NCBI GenBank assembly: GCA_015069015.1
Contig: SVJK01000018.1
Location: forward strand, 1-35,129
Length of the DNA: 35,129 nucleotides
Origin: Oscillospiraceae bacterium
Lineage (GTDB): Bacteria > Bacillota > Clostridia > UMGS1810
Direction of reading: 5' to 3'
The number at the start of each line of letters is the position of its first letter. Position 1 is the stretch's first letter. Under the pieces are notes generated by a model. The model did not search any database. It saw nothing but the letters and a program-made list of their open reading frames with translations, and was not told where the DNA came from. The position numbers and the translations under genes are program-made. Positions 31,975 through 35,129 of this stretch are shown one piece after another.

Positions 31975-33242
31975 TTAAAGGCAGTTGCCGGGAAAAACAA
32001 TCCGACACCGGCGGATTTTTAATATTTTTGTGCTGGCTTGTATATTCCGTGTCATACCTTGGAAAGGTTAACTATTCTGCAAACATAACACAGATTATAG
32101 ATTTTTACGGCGTAACAAAAGCAGAGGCGGGAATTGCACCCACACTTTTCTTTTTTGCCTACGGCATAGGTCAGGTGGTAAACGGACTTCTTTGCAAAAA
32201 GTATAATATAAAATGGATGATATTTTTTGGCCTTTCATCCTCTGCAGTCATAAATTTCATTATTGCAACCACAAAAAGTTTCACCCTTATAAAATGGCTG
32301 TGGATGATAAATGGATTTGCACTTTCGGTTCTGTGGCCGACTCTCATAAGAAACATCTCTGAAAAACTTCCCAAAAAACACCTTACAAAATCAAGCATAG
32401 CAATGGGAACAACTGTTGCCACGGGAACATTGGTGATATATGCCCTTTCATCTGTTTATGCCCATTTTAACCATTTTAAACTTGCCTTTTATACCCCGGC
32501 CTTTTCAGGTCTTGCAGTTTCACTTTTCTGGCTTGCCTCCTACTCAAAAACAAAAAATCTCAAAAGAGACGATTTGCCTGAGGAAACATCTGAAAAGACA
32601 TCTGAATCTTTGGGTGAAGAAGAGAGAGAACACCAAAAAAGCGAAAAGCAGACTCTCTATCTGATGATATGCGTCCTTTGTTTTTGCGCAATCGGGGTTA
32701 ACCTCATAAAAGACGGTCTTACAACATGGGTTCCTTCAATATTAAAGGATGAATACAAAATGTCCGATTCAATATCCATTCTTCTTACGGTCTTTTTGCC
32801 TGTTGTTGCAGTGTTCGGAAACCTTTTTTCCCTGAAAGTACACAAGAGAATCCCTGACTACATAATTCATTGCGGGATAATTTTTATGGTAGTGTTTACT
32901 TTTGTGGGAGTTATCATCGGAAGCATCAGGATAAAACAGGTTATCATTATGCTCATTTGTCTTGTGACCGTGAATTTTCTCGCATCAAGCCTTAACAGCC
33001 TCATCACAAGCATATTCCCCATATTCATGAGAGGAAAACTTAACTCAGGACTTTTTGCAGGAATTCTCAATGGCTTTTGCTATGTGGGAAGTGCCCTGAG
33101 TTCCTTTGCCCTGGGAAGCATTGCAGACGGATTTGGCTGGGAGACGGTGTTCTGGTGTCTGCTTGGATTTTGTGGACTGATAATTATTGTATGCCTTGGG
33201 TATATTCCTTTAAAATATTATCTTGGATACAGAAAAAAGTAA
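31971..33242 (+). CDS. MFS transporter of the organophosphate:phosphate antiporter (OPA) type
   Basis: A polytopic carrier of 423 aa with about 12 hydrophobic segments and a charged central loop (about residues 195-225). The N-terminal part (GKVNYSANITQIIDFYGVTKAEAGIAPTLFFFAYGIGQVVNGLLCKKYNIKWMI) and FALSVLWPTLIRNISEKLP resemble the GlpT/UhpT/UhpC group. These exchange glycerol-3-phosphate or hexose phosphates for phosphate, or sense them. A phosphorylated substrate fits the coupled DeoR regulator. The start is ATG 31971, overlapping the regulator's stop. Confidence 0.85.
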   Translation: MIKGSCREKQSDTGGFLIFLCWLVYSVSYLGKVNYSANITQIIDFYGVTKAEAGIAPTLFFFAYGIGQVVNGLLCKKYNIKWMIFFGLSSSAVINFIIATTKSFTLIKWLWMINGFALSVLWPTLIRNISEKLPKKHLTKSSIAMGTTVATGTLVIYALSSVYAHFNHFKLAFYTPAFSGLAVSLFWLASYSKTKNLKRDDLPEETSEKTSESLGEEEREHQKSEKQTLYLMICVLCFCAIGVNLIKDGLTTWVPSILKDEYKMSDSISILLTVFLPVVAVFGNLFSLKVHKRIPDYIIHCGIIFMVVFTFVGVIIGSIRIKQVIIMLICLVTVNFLASSLNSLITSIFPIFMRGKLNSGLFAGILNGFCYVGSALSSFALGSIADGFGWETVFWCLLGFCGLIIIVCLGYIPLKYYLGYRKK

Positions 33243-33274
33243 AAAAAGGACATATTTTATACTGTATCTGTAAC

Positions 33275-33303
33275 TTGACATCTATATTTTACTGACATAT
33301 AAT
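33275..33303 (+). promoter_or_regulatory. Promoter of the CocE-type hydrolase gene
   Basis: TTGACA (33275-33280) and TATAAT (33298-33303) with a 17-bp spacer; both boxes are perfect, about 38 bases before the ATG at 33341. Confidence 0.8.
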
Positions 33304-33340
33304 CACTATGTAAATACCTTTTGGAAATGAGGAAAATGCC

Positions 33341-34915
33341 ATGGCTGATTATAAAGTTTATTATGAATATGTAAATTCTTCGGGATGCAACCTTTTTACT
33401 GTTGTGATGCTCCCTGAAAGAGGAGAAAAAAAGTTTCCGATAGTTGCCATAAGAGATCCTTATGTGAACGGTTGCATTGACAAAGATGAAGACGATATAA
33501 TTGTTGAACGCCTTGACAAACACAAGAATTATCTTAAAAAAGGATATGCTGTTGTATATCAGCAATGCCGCGGAAACGGAAAAAGCGAAGGCGTGTGTAT
33601 CCCCTACATAAACGAGAGAAACGACTCCATCAATTTTCTTGACTGGATTAGAAAACAGGACTTTTATGACGGTGAGATTTATCTTTGGGGACAAAGTTAC
33701 CTTACATCTGTGTGGTATGTGTCAGCACCCTTCGGAGATGACATAAAGGGTGCTGTTTTCAGCGTTCAGGACTATGAAAGATACAACATCTGCTACCGTA
33801 ACGGATTTTTGAAAAGAGGACTTCACGGAAACTGGTATGTAATTGAATACAAACAAAGGGAAAAATTTACCAGAAATTTTGCAAGTTCCACATTTGACAC
33901 TCTCCCCTTAAAGGATTTCACGTCCATTGTCTTTGGCGAAAACATTGAAGACTTTGACGACATGCTCAAATCCCCCAAAAAGACCGATCCTTTCTGGCAA
34001 ACACACAACGGCGGTACCGATGCAAGGGGTGCAACGGACAATGTGAAATTTCCCATTCTTTTCACCACAGGCTTTTATGACATATACACAGGCGGTATTT
34101 TTGATATGTGGAACAAAATGAGCGAGGACACAAAAAAGAATTCCGCTCTTGTTGTGTCCCCCTATGACCACTCAGACGGCTGTGTGTGGGAAAATTCGAT
34201 GGAGTTTGAAAATGGAAAACGCACCGAAGCATTTGGCGAAGACTATATAACCGACTGGTTTGATTATATACGTCAAAAAAGAGAAAAATCACCATTTGAG
34301 CAAGGGAAGATCACTTACTACAGACTTTTTGAAAATAAATGGACAACAGATGATTTTTATGATGCAAAAAGTTCAATGGAAATAAAACTTGGCGAAAAAG
34401 AAGTTTCATATGTATACAATCCATATGATGCCCCCAAATTCAAAGGCGGACTTTGTGCAAACTTTGGCGGAGCAGAATTTCAGGATAAGCCAAATTCAAG
34501 ACACGATATTATTTCAATATACACATCCCCCTTTGAAAAAGATGTGTTTGTAAAAGGAAAAATGAAAGGTGTTTTGAATGTGAAATCAGACTGTGAGGAC
34601 ACCTGCTTTTATATGCGCCTAAGCATTGAAAAAGAAAAAGGGGATTACGGTCTCAGGGATGATATCACATCTTTGTGCTATCAACTTGGAGATTATATGC
34701 CAAATTCATATGTTAACCTTGATTTTTCCTTTGATGAACACGCATTTCTTGTAAAAAAAGGCGAAAGACTCAGAATTGACATTTCTTCTGCCAACAATGA
34801 ACACTATGTGAGACATACAAATCAAAAAGGACTCTACAGCGAAATGACAACTGCAAAGGTTGCGAGAAACACTGTTAACCTTGAGAAGTCTTGTATTAAA
34901 CTCCCTGTGGAATGA
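33341..34915 (+). CDS. CocE/NonD-type (S15) alpha/beta hydrolase
   Basis: A protein of 524 aa, no signal peptide. The start is ATG 33341 with ATGAGGA upstream. The fold resembles the cocaine esterase/X-Pro dipeptidyl-peptidase family: YAVVYQQCRGNGKSEG, the nucleophile block WGQSYL (Ser119), TTGFYDIYTGG (Asp247) and SPYDHSDG (His277), giving a complete Ser-Asp-His triad in the right order. A C-terminal jelly-roll-like domain (about residues 345-520) completes the CocE layout. The substrate may be an ester, an amide or acyl-peptides. It has its own promoter and terminator and need not belong to the DeoR/OPA unit. Confidence 0.9.
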   Translation: MADYKVYYEYVNSSGCNLFTVVMLPERGEKKFPIVAIRDPYVNGCIDKDEDDIIVERLDKHKNYLKKGYAVVYQQCRGNGKSEGVCIPYINERNDSINFLDWIRKQDFYDGEIYLWGQSYLTSVWYVSAPFGDDIKGAVFSVQDYERYNICYRNGFLKRGLHGNWYVIEYKQREKFTRNFASSTFDTLPLKDFTSIVFGENIEDFDDMLKSPKKTDPFWQTHNGGTDARGATDNVKFPILFTTGFYDIYTGGIFDMWNKMSEDTKKNSALVVSPYDHSDGCVWENSMEFENGKRTEAFGEDYITDWFDYIRQKREKSPFEQGKITYYRLFENKWTTDDFYDAKSSMEIKLGEKEVSYVYNPYDAPKFKGGLCANFGGAEFQDKPNSRHDIISIYTSPFEKDVFVKGKMKGVLNVKSDCEDTCFYMRLSIEKEKGDYGLRDDITSLCYQLGDYMPNSYVNLDFSFDEHAFLVKKGERLRIDISSANNEHYVRHTNQKGLYSEMTTAKVARNTVNLEKSCIKLPVE

Positions 34916-34988
34916 TAGGGAAAGCCAAAGCATTCAAAAAAATTGCACATCAATATAATCAATGGTTTTTACTTAAAAGTTATCATAC

Positions 34989-35028
34989 AAAAAGACTTGC
35001 CAAATCAAAAATCCGGCAAGTCTTTTTT
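34989..35028 (+). terminator. Terminator after the CocE-type gene
   Basis: AAAAAGACTTGCC (34989-35001) pairs with GGCAAGTCTTTTT (35015-35027), running into a T6 tract. A TGTATAGGAAA word follows two bases later. The remaining ~90 bases of the window hold nothing recognisable. Confidence 0.9.
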
Positions 35029-35030
35029 AC

Positions 35031-35041
35031 TGTATAGGAAA
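35031..35041 (+). repeat. TGTATAGGAAA head, copy 4 (head only)
   Basis: TGTATAGGAAA occurs two bases after a terminator T-run, in the same position as in the three longer copies, but the following sequence (cctgctaaataaagtc...) does not match the rest of the repeat unit within the window. Confidence 0.6.
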
Positions 35042-35129
35042 CCTGCTAAATAAAGTCAATAGGAAAAATGAAAAAATTTAATAAAGTATCAAAGTAAAGA
35101 ATTGCATAGCAAACAGAGATAGCCGCTTG

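Overview
The window reads as a chromosomal stretch of a low-GC, Gram-positive, endospore-forming member of the Clostridia (class-level inference only). Supporting signs are strong GGAGG-type ribosome binding sites, TTGACA/TATAAT promoters with 16-17 bp spacers, intrinsic terminators, a spoIVFA-spoIVFB pair, a DUF4364 protein, an HPr-like protein next to mtaB, and a greA-lysS pair. I recognise no rRNA, tRNA, prophage, transposase or CRISPR array. 

Layout. (1) 1-374: an intergenic region with two tandem copies of a ~90 bp repeat that begins TGTATAGGAAA and ends in a mini-hairpin plus T-run. (2) 375-8060 (-): a giant secreted BspA-type leucine-rich-repeat protein of 2561 aa, built from eleven header-plus-LRR modules. 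(3) 8179-14528 (+): a six-gene operon from one good promoter to one good terminator. It encodes a G3E (CobW/COG0523) GTPase with a large His/Cys/Asp repeat, a second G3E-like protein whose C-terminal half looks like the YcgQ/DUF1980 (TIGR03943) domain, the Mn2+ exporter MntP, a PflX-like radical SAM protein, MnmG and RsmG. (4) 14755-16353 (-): SpoIVFB and SpoIVFA, the sigma-K processing protease and its partner. (5) 16487-24250 (+): three Na+-coupled amino-acid transporters (two AGCS, one NSS/SNF). The first is under a glycine riboswitch. The AGCS genes are split by an AT-richer block (18471-20779) that carries a SemiSWEET-like protein and two SGNH-type hydrolases, bounded by 26-bp direct repeats and accompanied by several repeat families. 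(6) 24328-27341: mtaB (-), then an HPr/Crh-like gene, a DUF4364 gene and recR (+). (7) 27344-28421: another ~90 bp repeat copy and a lone SGNH hydrolase gene (-). (8) 28506-30703 (+): greA-lysS with a structured leader. (9) 31131-34915 (+): a DeoR-family regulator with helically phased operator-like repeats, a translationally coupled OPA/MFS transporter, and a CocE-type alpha/beta hydrolase with its own promoter. A last TGTATAGGAAA head follows its terminator. 

How it fits together. The housekeeping part covers tRNA modification (mnmG, mtaB), ribosome methylation (rsmG), recombination repair (recR), transcript cleavage (greA) and lysine charging (lysS). The accessory part deals with metal handling, amino-acid and sugar-phosphate uptake, and hydrolases. 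The most unusual items are the metal operon with its G3E-DUF1980-like fusion fused to the mnmG-rsmG operon, the post-terminator TGTATAGGAAA repeat family, and the direct-repeat-bounded SWEET/SGNH block. All domain calls are by eye from recognisable motifs; no database search was run.
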